Assembly: GCF_007556595.1 (NCBI RefSeq)
Contig: NZ_VJNB01000009.1
Coordinates: 1 to 64,000 of the forward strand
Direction of reading: 5' to 3'
DNA length: 64,000 nucleotides
Source: Tepidimonas alkaliphilus
GTDB taxonomy: Bacteria; Pseudomonadota; Gammaproteobacteria; Burkholderiales; Burkholderiaceae_C
The notes under the pieces were generated by a model. That model saw only the letters and a list, made by a program, of their open reading frames with translations, did no database searches and was not told the DNA's origin. This document shows, piece by piece, positions 47,722 through 55,499 of the stretch. Positions within the stretch are counted from its first letter, which is position 1; the number at the start of each line of letters is the position of its first letter. Position numbers and translations under genes: made by a program.

Positions 47722-48813
47722 ATGAGCATCGACACCCAGGCCCTGCTGCAGGCGCTGCAGACCGTGGCCGACCCCAACACCGGCAAGGACTTCGTCACCA
47801 CCAAGGCGATCAAGAACCTGCAGATCGACGGCGGCGACGTCAGCTTCGAGGTCGAGCTCGGCTACCCGGCGCGCAGCCAGCACGCCGCGCTGCGCCAGGC
47901 GCTGGTGGCCGCGGCGCGGCGCGTGCCGGGCGTGGGCAACGTGTCGGTGCAGATCGTCACGCGCATCATCGCCCACGCCGTGCAGCGCGGCGTGGCGCTG
48001 CTGCCGCAGGTGCGCAACATCGTCGCCGTGGCCTCCGGCAAGGGCGGCGTCGGCAAGAGCACCACCGCCGTCAACCTGGCGCTGGCGCTGGCGGCGGAGG
48101 GGGCTTCAGTGGGCCTACTGGACGCCGACATCTACGGTCCCAGCCAGCCGATGATGATGGGCATCGAGGGCCGCCCGGAAAGCCTGGACGGCCAAACGAT
48201 GGAGCCACTCGTCAACTACGGCGTGCAGGTGATGTCGATCGGCTTCCTTGTGGACAAGCACGAGGCCATGATCTGGCGCGGCCCGATGGCCACGCAGGCG
48301 CTGGAGCAGCTGCTGCGCCAGACGAACTGGAAGGACCTGGACTACCTGGTGGTGGACATGCCGCCCGGCACCGGCGACATCCAGCTGACGCTGGCGCAGC
48401 GCGTGCCGGTCACCGGCGCGGTCATCGTGACCACGCCGCAGGACATTGCGCTGCTGGACGCACGCAAGGGTATCACGATGTTCCAGAAGGTCGGCGTGCC
48501 GATCCTGGGCATCGTGGAGAACATGGCCGTGCACGTCTGCCCGAACTGCGGCCACGTCGAGCACATCTTCGGCGCCGAGGGCGGCCAGCGCATGGCGGCA
48601 GAACTCGGCGTGCCGTGCCTGGGCTCGCTGCCGCTGGATCTGCGCATTCGCGAGCAGGCCGACGGCGGACGCCCCACCGTGGTGGCCGACCCCGACAGCG
48701 ACCTGGCCGAACGCTACCGCGCCCTGGCTCGCCAGGTCGCGCTGACGATCGCGGGCTTGGCCAAGGATTATTCGAGCAAGTTTCCGGTGATCACGGTGAG
48801 TCGAGGGACGTGA
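47722..48813 (+). CDS. apbC: Fe-S cluster carrier ATPase Mrp/ApbC
   Basis: 363 residues, MinD/ParA-like P-loop protein. The N-terminal DUF59/MIP18 domain covers about residues 1-85 ([12 protein letters not shown]). Deviant Walker A is [50 protein letters not shown] and the Fe-S binding CPNCG (CxxC) follow. It transfers [4Fe-4S] clusters to apo-proteins; in this neighbourhood the Fe-S clients would include FNR, HemN, NadA and fumarase. The last 23 bases overlap the convergent ligase gene. metG-apbC divergence is conserved in proteobacteria. Confidence 0.95.
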   Translation: MSIDTQALLQALQTVADPNTGKDFVTTKAIKNLQIDGGDVSFEVELGYPARSQHAALRQALVAAARRVPGVGNVSVQIVTRIIAHAVQRGVALLPQVRNIVAVASGKGGVGKSTTAVNLALALAAEGASVGLLDADIYGPSQPMMMGIEGRPESLDGQTMEPLVNYGVQVMSIGFLVDKHEAMIWRGPMATQALEQLLRQTNWKDLDYLVVDMPPGTGDIQLTLAQRVPVTGAVIVTTPQDIALLDARKGITMFQKVGVPILGIVENMAVHVCPNCGHVEHIFGAEGGQRMAAELGVPCLGSLPLDLRIREQADGGRPTVVADPDSDLAERYRALARQVALTIAGLAKDYSSKFPVITVSRGT

Positions 48814-50299
48814 TCAACCCGCGAGACCAAAAACGAGGTAGGCGCCACTCGATGCATGGGGCTGAGCAGGTGTCTTGCGTCAACCATGGGTCTGCATGCA
48901 TCAACTGCCAGCCCAAAACAGCTGAGGCTCCCCAGAAAACAACCAAAAGGAAAATGAATAAAAAAATTCTTTGGACGGAGCTTGTCAAGATGTTGCCTTT
49001 AGCTAGATCGGCGTTGTATTCTGGGTGCGGAGGATGAGCAGTCGAGCTGGCGCTTAGCCACCAGCCTAGAATAATAGCCCCAAGAGTCTGGGAAAAAGGC
49101 ATGACATAGATGCCGTCAACAAGTGACTGAGCGGTTGCGGCCACAAGCGACAGCGTGGTTCCAGCGGCGGCGGCACGGACTTTGCGATCCACTTCGGCCA
49201 AAAGGAAGGTTGACTTGATTCGCTCCCATCCTTTTTTGCTGGCGCAAAAAAGCAAAATAGTAAACATGAAAGTAAAAGGGGTTCCCCACTCAGCCAACAG
49301 TTGCAATGGTAAATTGTGTGGGTGAGCTCCATAAGGTTGTTTCAGAGTTGCGAAACCCATTGGCCCTAGGCCCAGCCATGGGTTTTGCAGCCACATGTGC
49401 ATGGCTGCGGACCATAAATCGATGCGACCTGATGTTGAAACAGTCATACGCGTGGCCAGACTGTTAGACACCTCCAAGTGAAGAGCACGGGGGAGCCACT
49501 CGCTTAGAAGAATCTGCATTCCAAAGCCGGCTAAACCTAAAACTCCAATCCATCGTGCGACCTGTCTCAAAGAGCCGCCCAGAAGCCAACCCGCGACGAT
49601 GCTGATGGTCAAAGCCATCCAAGTGCCGCGCGTGCCTGACATCCATCCGAGCCAACACCAAATTGTTAGGAGTGTAATTACAAAATATCTTGTCATTGAA
49701 GAAAGATTTCGGTAAAGCAGGATGGAGGCAGTGATAGGGACAGTGAATGTGACAACGTGGCCAAAGTGCCGTGGATTGGAGAAGCCCGTCAGCAAAACCC
49801 ATGGGTCGAGAGGGTGGGAGTTCCAAAGCGCAGCGATCCAAGAGACTGAAGTTTGAGTCGATAGAATTGCGATTAAAGCCGCAAGCATTACCCAGGCGGC
49901 TCGATCGAAAGCTTCTTTGAATCGGGAGCGCACCCAGGTGACGATCCAGGCGACCGCCAGCAAACCGACAAAAGTAGCCCACTCCGTCCAGTTCCACAGC
50001 CCCAGAGGGGAAGCCCAGCAAATGGCGGCGCCGAAGAGGACGACAGCGGCGAGCAAAGCGGCGGTAGCGTTCGATATTGGCAAGCGAAACCAAGCCAGCC
50101 ATGGCGCCAATCCAAGTGCAGCCAACATAAGCCACAGCTGGCCAAGGCGCTGTTGATCGTGCCAAATCAGATTGGTAAATGAATGAGTTGGCGCAACAAT
50201 AATCCAGCTTGCTGTTGCTGAAACAAAGACTAGAGAGGTGGTTTGCAAAACGAGAGGCAGGCTTTTAGCAATAGAATAGTGGATTTTAAACTTCGACAT
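48791..50299 (-). CDS. O-antigen ligase / PglL-type oligosaccharyltransferase
   Basis: 502 residues, about 11 membrane spans. The large periplasmic loop carries LGLGPMGFATLKQPYGAHPHNLPLQLLAEWG, the HxHN motif of the Wzy_C/PglL family. Directly downstream of pilin on the same strand, it is probably a pilin glycosyltransferase. It is clearly AT-richer than its neighbours, with AT-ending codons and a tail rich in Phe, Leu and Ile (SVQRIFLFIFLLVVFWGAS), suggesting horizontal acquisition. It overlaps apbC by 23 bases at the 3' end. Wzy polymerase or general O-antigen ligase are alternatives. Confidence 0.82.
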   Translation of the reverse strand: MSKFKIHYSIAKSLPLVLQTTSLVFVSATASWIIVAPTHSFTNLIWHDQQRLGQLWLMLAALGLAPWLAWFRLPISNATAALLAAVVLFGAAICWASPLGLWNWTEWATFVGLLAVAWIVTWVRSRFKEAFDRAAWVMLAALIAILSTQTSVSWIAALWNSHPLDPWVLLTGFSNPRHFGHVVTFTVPITASILLYRNLSSMTRYFVITLLTIWCWLGWMSGTRGTWMALTISIVAGWLLGGSLRQVARWIGVLGLAGFGMQILLSEWLPRALHLEVSNSLATRMTVSTSGRIDLWSAAMHMWLQNPWLGLGPMGFATLKQPYGAHPHNLPLQLLAEWGTPFTFMFTILLFCASKKGWERIKSTFLLAEVDRKVRAAAAGTTLSLVAATAQSLVDGIYVMPFSQTLGAIILGWWLSASSTAHPPHPEYNADLAKGNILTSSVQRIFLFIFLLVVFWGASAVLGWQLMHADPWLTQDTCSAPCIEWRLPRFWSRGLITSLDSP

Positions 50300-50370
50300 G
50301 CTATGTTATTTTTCAACCCTATCAACCTTGTTTTAGGATAGGGCTCCCTGAGCGAGAGTTAAGGTGACAA

Positions 50371-50394
50371 AAAGGCTGCCTGCCGGCAGCCTTT
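50371..50394 (-). terminator. Terminator of the pilin gene
   Basis: A 10-bp perfect stem (50371-50380 with 50385-50394) with a 4-base loop. Read on the minus strand it ends in TTTTTGTC. It sits between pilin and the ligase gene, so the ligase should be expressed at a lower level through read-through or its own promoter. Confidence 0.85.
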
Positions 50395-50406
50395 GATTTA
50401 GTTAGA

Positions 50407-50850
50407 TTAGGTTCCAGCCGTGCATCCAGCCGGGTAATAGCTGTCTTTCCATCCCGTCGGACGGTTGGCAACGGTGCAGCTCCAGACCCCATTAGCGTCG
50501 CGACCGAGGCGAATCTGAGCCCCATTGACGCGAGGGTTGGAGTTGCGCAGCTGACACTGAAGCGCGTTGGCGGCTGCCCCATTGGTCGGCGCGTTCACCG
50601 TCAAAGTGCAGCGCTCAGTCGGCGACGTCAGCCCCATGTTTGCTAAATTGAAGTAGCTGTTATCTCGACCTTCATTGACGCCAACTTCATAGTTGGTTCG
50701 AGCGCCCGAAATTTCGGATAGGCCTGCTGCGACCTGGCTGCGCGCCACGTAATCCTGATAGGCAGGGACGGCAATCGCCGCCAGAATGCCGATGATCGCC
50801 ACGACGATCATCAGCTCGATGAGCGTGAAGCCCTGTTGGACACGTTTCAT
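50407..50850 (-). CDS. pilA: Type IV pilin major subunit
   Basis: 147 residues. The short leader MKRVQQG is followed by [20 protein letters not shown], with cleavage after Gly and methylated Phe expected. Next is the pilin helix [32 protein letters not shown]. The C-terminal domain has four cysteines, including the pair that closes the D-region ([11 protein letters not shown] and PAGC). It forms the pilus for twitching, adhesion and DNA uptake. AAGGAGG lies 10 bases upstream of ATG, and a sigma-54 promoter precedes it. Variable C-terminal loop as expected for a surface antigen. Confidence 0.95.
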   Translation of the reverse strand: MKRVQQGFTLIELMIVVAIIGILAAIAVPAYQDYVARSQVAAGLSEISGARTNYEVGVNEGRDNSYFNLANMGLTSPTERCTLTVNAPTNGAAANALQCQLRNSNPRVNGAQIRLGRDANGVWSCTVANRPTGWKDSYYPAGCTAGT

Positions 50851-50912
50851 GAATTAAAACCTCCTTTGAGAAGATCTTTACCCCGCCGACGTGACGAGGT
50901 CGGAAACACCTT

Positions 50913-50928
50913 AGCAGCTTTCATGCCA
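50913..50928 (-). promoter_or_regulatory. Sigma-54 promoter of pilA
   Basis: On the minus strand TGGCAT-GAAAG-CTGCT has GG and GC separated by exactly 10 bases and resembles the sigma-54 consensus TGGCAC-N5-TTGCA. The start point would be near 50902, giving a leader of about 52 bases before pilA. Pilin genes in many proteobacteria are driven by RpoN with the PilS/PilR system. Confidence 0.65.
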
Positions 50929-50986
50929 GTGGCTGGCGTGGCTTCGACCCTTGGGAGCTTCCAGGCGACCGGGCGATTCGCCCTAG

Positions 50987-51004
50987 CGTCAAGCCAGCTT
51001 GACG
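50987..51004 (-). other. Hairpin after the HEPN gene
   Basis: CGTCAAG-CCAG-CTTGACG, a 7-bp perfect stem lying 13 bases after the HEPN stop. There is no T-tract, so it is a weak terminator candidate separating the cassette from the pilA promoter. A 10-bp palindrome TTAACGTTAA (51012-51021) overlaps the HEPN stop codon. Confidence 0.35.
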
Positions 51005-51017
51005 TGAAGGCTTAACG

Positions 51018-51557
51018 TTAAATTTTGATGTTCAACGTTGGTGGCAATCGGTCCCTCGGCACGCCCAGGCGCCGGTGCGCATCCTCACGCAGGCGGTCGT
51101 AGGTGTGCAGAAGCAACCGCGCGGCCTCCTGGGCCAGCTGCAGATCCTGCGCGAAGGTCTCGGCGTCGGTCTGGTACTCGTGCACCAGCCGGTTGCGCAG
51201 GTTGCGCGCCGCGACCCACTCCTCCGCGGAGTCCAGCACGCCCAGCCGTTCCGCGCGGCGCAGGTTTTCGATCATGCTGGCGGGCCGTTCCGACAGGGCC
51301 GCCAGCCAGCGCGGCAGCAGCTTGTCGCCGATCGTGTCCTGCATGCGACCGAAGCGCGAGACGAACGCCTCCAGCCGCTCGGCGTCCTCCGGGCGGGATT
51401 CCAGCGCCCGCACCCAGTCGGCATCGGGCTCGCCCGCGCCGAACATCCGCTGCAAGCTCCAGCGCAAGTGGACACCCTCGCGGTGCACGATGTCGAGCGT
51501 AGCCAGAAACCGCTCCAGCGGCGTGGGCGGCGCGATGCGCTCAGCCGGGGTTGTCAT
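51018..51557 (-). CDS. HEPN-domain protein, probable toxin-type RNase (HepT-like)
   Basis: 179 residues, all helical. The HEPN ribonuclease motif R-x4-H-x-Y is present as R121 to H126 and Y128 (RNLRNRLVHEY), the active site of HepT toxins; Tyr128 is the residue AMPylated by MntA antitoxins. The start ATG 51557 overlaps the MNT gene stop (ATGA). It is longer than usual HepT (about 140 residues), with an extra N-terminal helical region before the core. Together with the MNT gene it forms a type VII toxin-antitoxin pair by family knowledge. No experimental function can be inferred. Confidence 0.82.
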   Translation of the reverse strand: MTTPAERIAPPTPLERFLATLDIVHREGVHLRWSLQRMFGAGEPDADWVRALESRPEDAERLEAFVSRFGRMQDTIGDKLLPRWLAALSERPASMIENLRRAERLGVLDSAEEWVAARNLRNRLVHEYQTDAETFAQDLQLAQEAARLLLHTYDRLREDAHRRLGVPRDRLPPTLNIKI

Positions 51558-51853
51558 ACGGCGATGCCGGTGTGCTGGGCCACCCGCACGATGGGAGTGG
51601 CGGGGGTGGTAGGGTCAACCACGAGGGCGTCGATGCGCTGGTCGCCCAGGCGCATTTGCAGGCGAGCGACCAGCCGGTGGGTGCGCGCGGCGCGGTCCGG
51701 CAGCGGCTCGGGGCACTCGATCAGCAGGTCGATGTCGCCGCCGCGCGCCGCATCGTCGGTGCGCGAGCCAAACAGCCGCACCCGCGCCTGCGGGCCGAAA
51801 AGCTCGCGCACGGTGTCGCGGATGACGGCGCGTTCCGTCTCGCTCAGCCGCAT
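51554..51853 (-). CDS. MNT-type nucleotidyltransferase (MntA-like antitoxin)
   Basis: About 99 residues, minimal nucleotidyltransferase domain. The GS motif is at residues 29-30 with D40-x-D42 (FGSRTDDAARGGDIDLL), and a third Asp is in RIDALVVD. All catalytic residues are present. MntA enzymes AMPylate the HEPN partner on the tyrosine of its active site and so neutralise it. ATG 51853 is preferred over GTG 51865, and it overlaps the end of the upstream ATPase/nuclease gene by 10 bases. It directly precedes and overlaps the HEPN gene. Confidence 0.87.
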   Translation of the reverse strand: MRLSETERAVIRDTVRELFGPQARVRLFGSRTDDAARGGDIDLLIECPEPLPDRAARTHRLVARLQMRLGDQRIDALVVDPTTPATPIVRVAQHTGIAV

Positions 51854-53475
51854 GCCACCTCCCACCCCACGATCTGCCGCCGCGCGCGGCTGAACTCCAC
51901 GCCCAGCTCGATCACTTCCGTGATGCCCGGCGCGCCGCGGTGCTTGGCGGCGTAGTCGCGGGCCTTGAGCTGGCGCATCGCCTCGCCGGTGGGGGCGTCA
52001 CCATCGATGACCTTGAACTCGATCACCCAGGCACGATTGGCATGGCGGATGACAAGGTCGCACTGGCCCGGGTTGGAGACTTCCTCCGGCACGATGTCGA
52101 GCCCGAGGCTGGCCAGATGGCTGTAGAAGACGCTGGCGTAATAGCCCTCATACTGGGCGATGGGGTTGGCGCGCACCCAATCGTGCGGGATGCTGGCGTA
52201 GAGCCGCTCGAAGTGCGCGCGCAGGCCATCGGTGTCGGCTTGCAGCAGCATCTGATAAAGCGCGCGCGGCTGCAGCAGCTGGCGCTGCTCGGCTGGATAC
52301 CAGCCAAAATAGAGCAACGCGCGATTGAGCGCGCCGCGCACTTCGCGATTGGGCACGCCGAGTTCATAGCTCAGCAGCCCGCCGCAGTTTTCCACGCGCT
52401 GGATCGTCAGGTAGCCGGTCTGCCACAGCATCGCCTCCACGGCGATGTCGTCCACATCGAAGGCCGACAGCAAATCCTCTTCCGCGAGCATGCGCTCCAG
52501 CCGCGGCGTGAAAAAACCCTTGCCGCGCAGCCACTGCACCAGAAAGGTCGGCGTGCCGGTCTCAAACCAGTGCGCGCGAAACTGCCGCTCCGCCAGCAGC
52601 AACAGCACGTCAAACGGGTTGTAAACGCTCACCGGGCCCCAGCGGTAGCCGTTATACCAGCGCCGGATCTCCTCCCGATCCAGCGGCTGGCCCTCTTGCT
52701 CGGCAGCCTCCAGCTCCGGCGCAAACACCGTGTCGATGTCCTCATCGGTGTAGCCGCAGATCGTGCCGTATTCGGGCGACAGCGTGATGTCGCGCAGGTT
52801 GTTGAGCCCTGAGAAGATCGAGACCTTGCTGAATTTGGACACCCCCGTCAGCAGCACAAAGCGCAGGTCGGCGTCTCTTCCCTTGATGACGCTGTAGAGG
52901 TTGCGCAAGCCCTCGCGCATGGCGCGGGCGATCTCAGGCGCTTCGAGGTTGTCGAGGATGGGCTTGTCGTATTCATCGACCAGCACCACGGCTTGGCGCT
53001 GGTGCTGCTCAGCGGCGCGGCTGATGAGCTCGGCGAAGCTGCCGGGGATGTCGTCAGGGTCTTCCAACGCCACGCCCAGGCGCTGCGCCTGCTCGCGCAG
53101 CTGGCGGCGGATGTGGCGGTCAAGCTCGTCGCGCTTTTCCAGACGGCCTTCGGCAAAGCTTAAGCGAATCACGGGGTGGGGCTTGGCCCAGTCCCAGTGG
53201 TCGGCAAGGAAGAGCTTGTCGCGCGGCGCCGTGCCGTCCGATCCGTCGTGTGCGTCGAACAGCTGCCGCTTGCCTTCGAAGGCGCAGGCGATGGTGTCCA
53301 GCAGCAGGCTCTTGCCGAAGCGGCGCGGGCGGGAGAGAAAGTAGAACTTACCGCTGTCCACCAAGCGCGCGACGAGCGGCGTCTTGTCCACGTAGTAGTA
53401 GCCGCCCTCGCGGATGTCGCGCAGGGTCTGGATGCCGATCGGCAGTTTGCGGCGCAGCGTGGGCAGGGAGCTCAT
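51844..53475 (-). CDS. AAA-ATPase-like protein with C-terminal PD-(D/E)XK nuclease domain
   Basis: 543 residues. The N-terminal AAA-like domain (PF09820 type) starts LPIGIQTLRDIREGGYYYVDKT, with a shortened Walker A RRFGKS at 51-56 and Walker B VVLVDEYDKPI near 162-172. LTGVSKFSKVSIFSGLNNLRDITL is conserved in the family. The C-terminal nuclease domain (PF08011 type) shows D473 and E486-x-K488 (QCDLVIRHANRAWVIEFKV). Multi-copy in many anaerobes and of unknown function. It ends by overlapping the MNT gene, so ATPase/nuclease, MNT and HEPN look like one transcription unit. Confidence 0.9.
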   Translation of the reverse strand: MSSLPTLRRKLPIGIQTLRDIREGGYYYVDKTPLVARLVDSGKFYFLSRPRRFGKSLLLDTIACAFEGKRQLFDAHDGSDGTAPRDKLFLADHWDWAKPHPVIRLSFAEGRLEKRDELDRHIRRQLREQAQRLGVALEDPDDIPGSFAELISRAAEQHQRQAVVLVDEYDKPILDNLEAPEIARAMREGLRNLYSVIKGRDADLRFVLLTGVSKFSKVSIFSGLNNLRDITLSPEYGTICGYTDEDIDTVFAPELEAAEQEGQPLDREEIRRWYNGYRWGPVSVYNPFDVLLLLAERQFRAHWFETGTPTFLVQWLRGKGFFTPRLERMLAEEDLLSAFDVDDIAVEAMLWQTGYLTIQRVENCGGLLSYELGVPNREVRGALNRALLYFGWYPAEQRQLLQPRALYQMLLQADTDGLRAHFERLYASIPHDWVRANPIAQYEGYYASVFYSHLASLGLDIVPEEVSNPGQCDLVIRHANRAWVIEFKVIDGDAPTGEAMRQLKARDYAAKHRGAPGITEVIELGVEFSRARRQIVGWEVACG

Positions 53476-53534
53476 GTTTAAGATGGTAGCGCGGATCCCC
53501 GCAAGGTTGGCGTGGCGGGCGCTTCGGTGCTAGC

Positions 53535-54281
53535 ATGCGTTCCATGCTGATGCCTCACCCTGATGCCATGACTGCCCGCGCAAACAGCGAAGAGGAGGGC
53601 GTGCCGGTTTCGGTGCGGATCCGGGAGCGGCTGCGCGCTGCGCGCAAGCGTTTCCACGCCAATGACAACATCGCTGATTTCATTCAGCCCGGCGAGCTGG
53701 AGGAGTTGCTCGATGAGGTGACCGAAAAAATGCAGGCGGTGCTGGACAGCCTGGTGATCGACACCCGCAGCGACCACAACACCGAAGACACCGCCCGCCG
53801 GGTGGCCAAGATGTATATAAAAGAAGTGTTCGCGGGCCGCTACGTCAAGGCGCCGGCGATCACCGAATTTCCGAACGCAGAGCATCTAAACGAACTGATG
53901 ATCGTCGGCCCGATCACCGTGCGCAGCGCCTGCAGTCATCATTTCTGTCCGGTGATTGGGCGGCTCTGGATCGGCGTGATGCCCAATGAGCACACCAATG
54001 TGATTGGCTTGTCCAAATACGCCCGCCTGGCTGAATGGATCATGAGTCGCCCGCAAATCCAAGAAGAGGCGGTGGTGCAGCTGGCTGATCTCATCCAGGA
54101 AAAGACCCAGCCGGATGGTTTGGCCATCGTCATGGAGGCCACCCACTACTGTATGGCATGGCGCGGGGTAAAGGACATGGACAGCCGCATGATCAATTCG
54201 GTGATGCGCGGGGTGTTTTTGAAAGACGCCAATCTGCGGCGCGAATTTTTGTCGTTGTTGCCGCGCCAAGCGTCGGCCTGA
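53535..54281 (+). CDS. folE: GTP cyclohydrolase I
   Basis: About 248 residues. It opens GTP to dihydroneopterin triphosphate, the first step of folate and pterin synthesis. Zinc ligands are in SACSHHFCPVIG and HYCMAWRGVKD. NEHTNVIGLSKYARLAEWIMSRPQIQE is the substrate region. The N-terminus is long and variable; ATG 53535, 53544 and 53571 are all possible. It is divergent from the ATPase/nuclease gene. A BLUF photoreceptor gene follows after 19 bases. Confidence 0.95.
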   Translation: MRSMLMPHPDAMTARANSEEEGVPVSVRIRERLRAARKRFHANDNIADFIQPGELEELLDEVTEKMQAVLDSLVIDTRSDHNTEDTARRVAKMYIKEVFAGRYVKAPAITEFPNAEHLNELMIVGPITVRSACSHHFCPVIGRLWIGVMPNEHTNVIGLSKYARLAEWIMSRPQIQEEAVVQLADLIQEKTQPDGLAIVMEATHYCMAWRGVKDMDSRMINSVMRGVFLKDANLRREFLSLLPRQASA

Positions 54282-54300
54282 TCGGCAGAGGTGGCAGACG

Positions 54301-54726
54301 ATGCTGGTTCGCTTGCTCTATGTGAGCCGCGCTCGGCCGGGGCACACGGCGCAGGATATTGAGGATATCCTGCACGCGGCGCGTCATCACAACCTGCACA
54401 ATGGCATCACCGGCATTCTGTGCTACGGGGGTGGCATTTATCTGCAGGCGATTGAAGGCGGGCGCAACGCCGTCAACCGGCTTTACCGCCAAATCATCGA
54501 AGACCCGCGCCACACCGACGTGGAGCTGCTGCTTTACGAAGAAATCACCGAGCGCCGCTTTGGCGGCTGGACGATGGGGCAGGTTAATCTCTCTAAGCTC
54601 AACACGTCGATCGTGTTGAAATATTCGGAGCGTCCGGAATTTGACCCCTATCGGGTTTCGGGCAAGGTGTCGCTGGCCTTGCTGGAGGAGCTGATGGCCA
54701 CCGCCAGCATCATTGGTCGGGCTTAA
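54301..54726 (+). CDS. BLUF-domain blue-light sensor
   Basis: 141 residues, single BLUF domain binding FAD. The photocycle residues appear as Tyr7 (LLYVSRA), Asn31 (NLHNGITGIL) and Gln49 (YLQAIEG), with Trp90/Met92 in FGGWTMG. Two C-terminal helices follow the core, as in short BLUF proteins such as PixD or BlrB. No output domain is fused, so signalling needs a partner protein. It sits 19 bases behind folE and overlaps the convergent MoeB gene by 4 bases, so it is probably cotranscribed with folE. Confidence 0.92.
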   Translation: MLVRLLYVSRARPGHTAQDIEDILHAARHHNLHNGITGILCYGGGIYLQAIEGGRNAVNRLYRQIIEDPRHTDVELLLYEEITERRFGGWTMGQVNLSKLNTSIVLKYSERPEFDPYRVSGKVSLALLEELMATASIIGRA

Positions 54727-55481
54727 GGTGCGGTTTGGGACGCGCAGACCGGACAATCGGGGCGGCGAGTCAGGCGAATTTCCTGAAACTGACTGCTGCG
54801 GCCATCCAACAGCAGCAGCCGCCCCATCAGGGTTTCGGGCAGACCAGCCATCAGCTTGATGGCCTCAGCGGCTTGCAGCGTGCCGATGATGCCGACCAGC
54901 GGCGCGAACACGCCCATCGTGGCGCAGCGCACGTCCTCGGGTGGATGCTCCGGCGGAAAGAGGCAGGCGTAACAAGGGCTGTCGGGCATTCGCGGGTCAA
55001 AGACGGTGATTTGTCCGTCGAAGCGAATCGCCGCCCCTGAGACCAACGGCACACGATGGCGACGGCTGGCCCGGTTCAGCGCATGCCGGGTGGCAAAGTT
55101 GTCGCTGCAGTCCAGCACCACGCTGGCGCCAGGCAGCAACGCGTCCAGCCGAGCCTCGTCGGCCCGTTCGGCGTTGATCTCGACGCGCACATCGGGATTG
55201 AGCGCCTGCAAGGCGCTGCGCGCGGACTCCACTTTGAGCTGCCCGATCCGTGGCGTGGTGTGGGCAATTTGACGTTGCAGATTGGTGAGATCGACCACAT
55301 CAGGATCGACCAGCGTGATGCGGCCTACGCCGGCGCTGGCCAAATACAGCGCCGCGGGCGAGCCGAGCCCTCCGGCGCCGACAATAACGGCATGCGACGC
55401 CAACAAGCGTTGCTGCCCCTCGATGCCCAGCTCCTCAAGCAGGATATGGCGCGAATAGCGCAGCAATTGCTCGTCGGTCAT
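54723..55481 (-). CDS. ThiF/MoeB/HesA family adenylyltransferase
   Basis: 252 residues. It activates the C-terminus of a ubiquitin-like sulfur carrier (MoaD or ThiS). It starts LLRYSRHILLEELGIEGQQRLLASHAVIVGAGGLGSPAALYLA, with an ATP-binding glycine motif. DCSDNFATRHALN follows, and the zinc is held by CYAC and CPVC. It has no fused rhodanese domain, but an isolated rhodanese is encoded 2.5 kb away. MoeB (molybdopterin) and ThiF (thiamine) cannot be separated by sequence alone. It follows ctpA by 18 bases. Confidence 0.9.
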   Translation of the reverse strand: MTDEQLLRYSRHILLEELGIEGQQRLLASHAVIVGAGGLGSPAALYLASAGVGRITLVDPDVVDLTNLQRQIAHTTPRIGQLKVESARSALQALNPDVRVEINAERADEARLDALLPGASVVLDCSDNFATRHALNRASRRHRVPLVSGAAIRFDGQITVFDPRMPDSPCYACLFPPEHPPEDVRCATMGVFAPLVGIIGTLQAAEAIKLMAGLPETLMGRLLLLDGRSSQFQEIRLTRRPDCPVCASQTAP

Positions 55482-55499
55482 CGGGGGCGCGGCGCAGGG

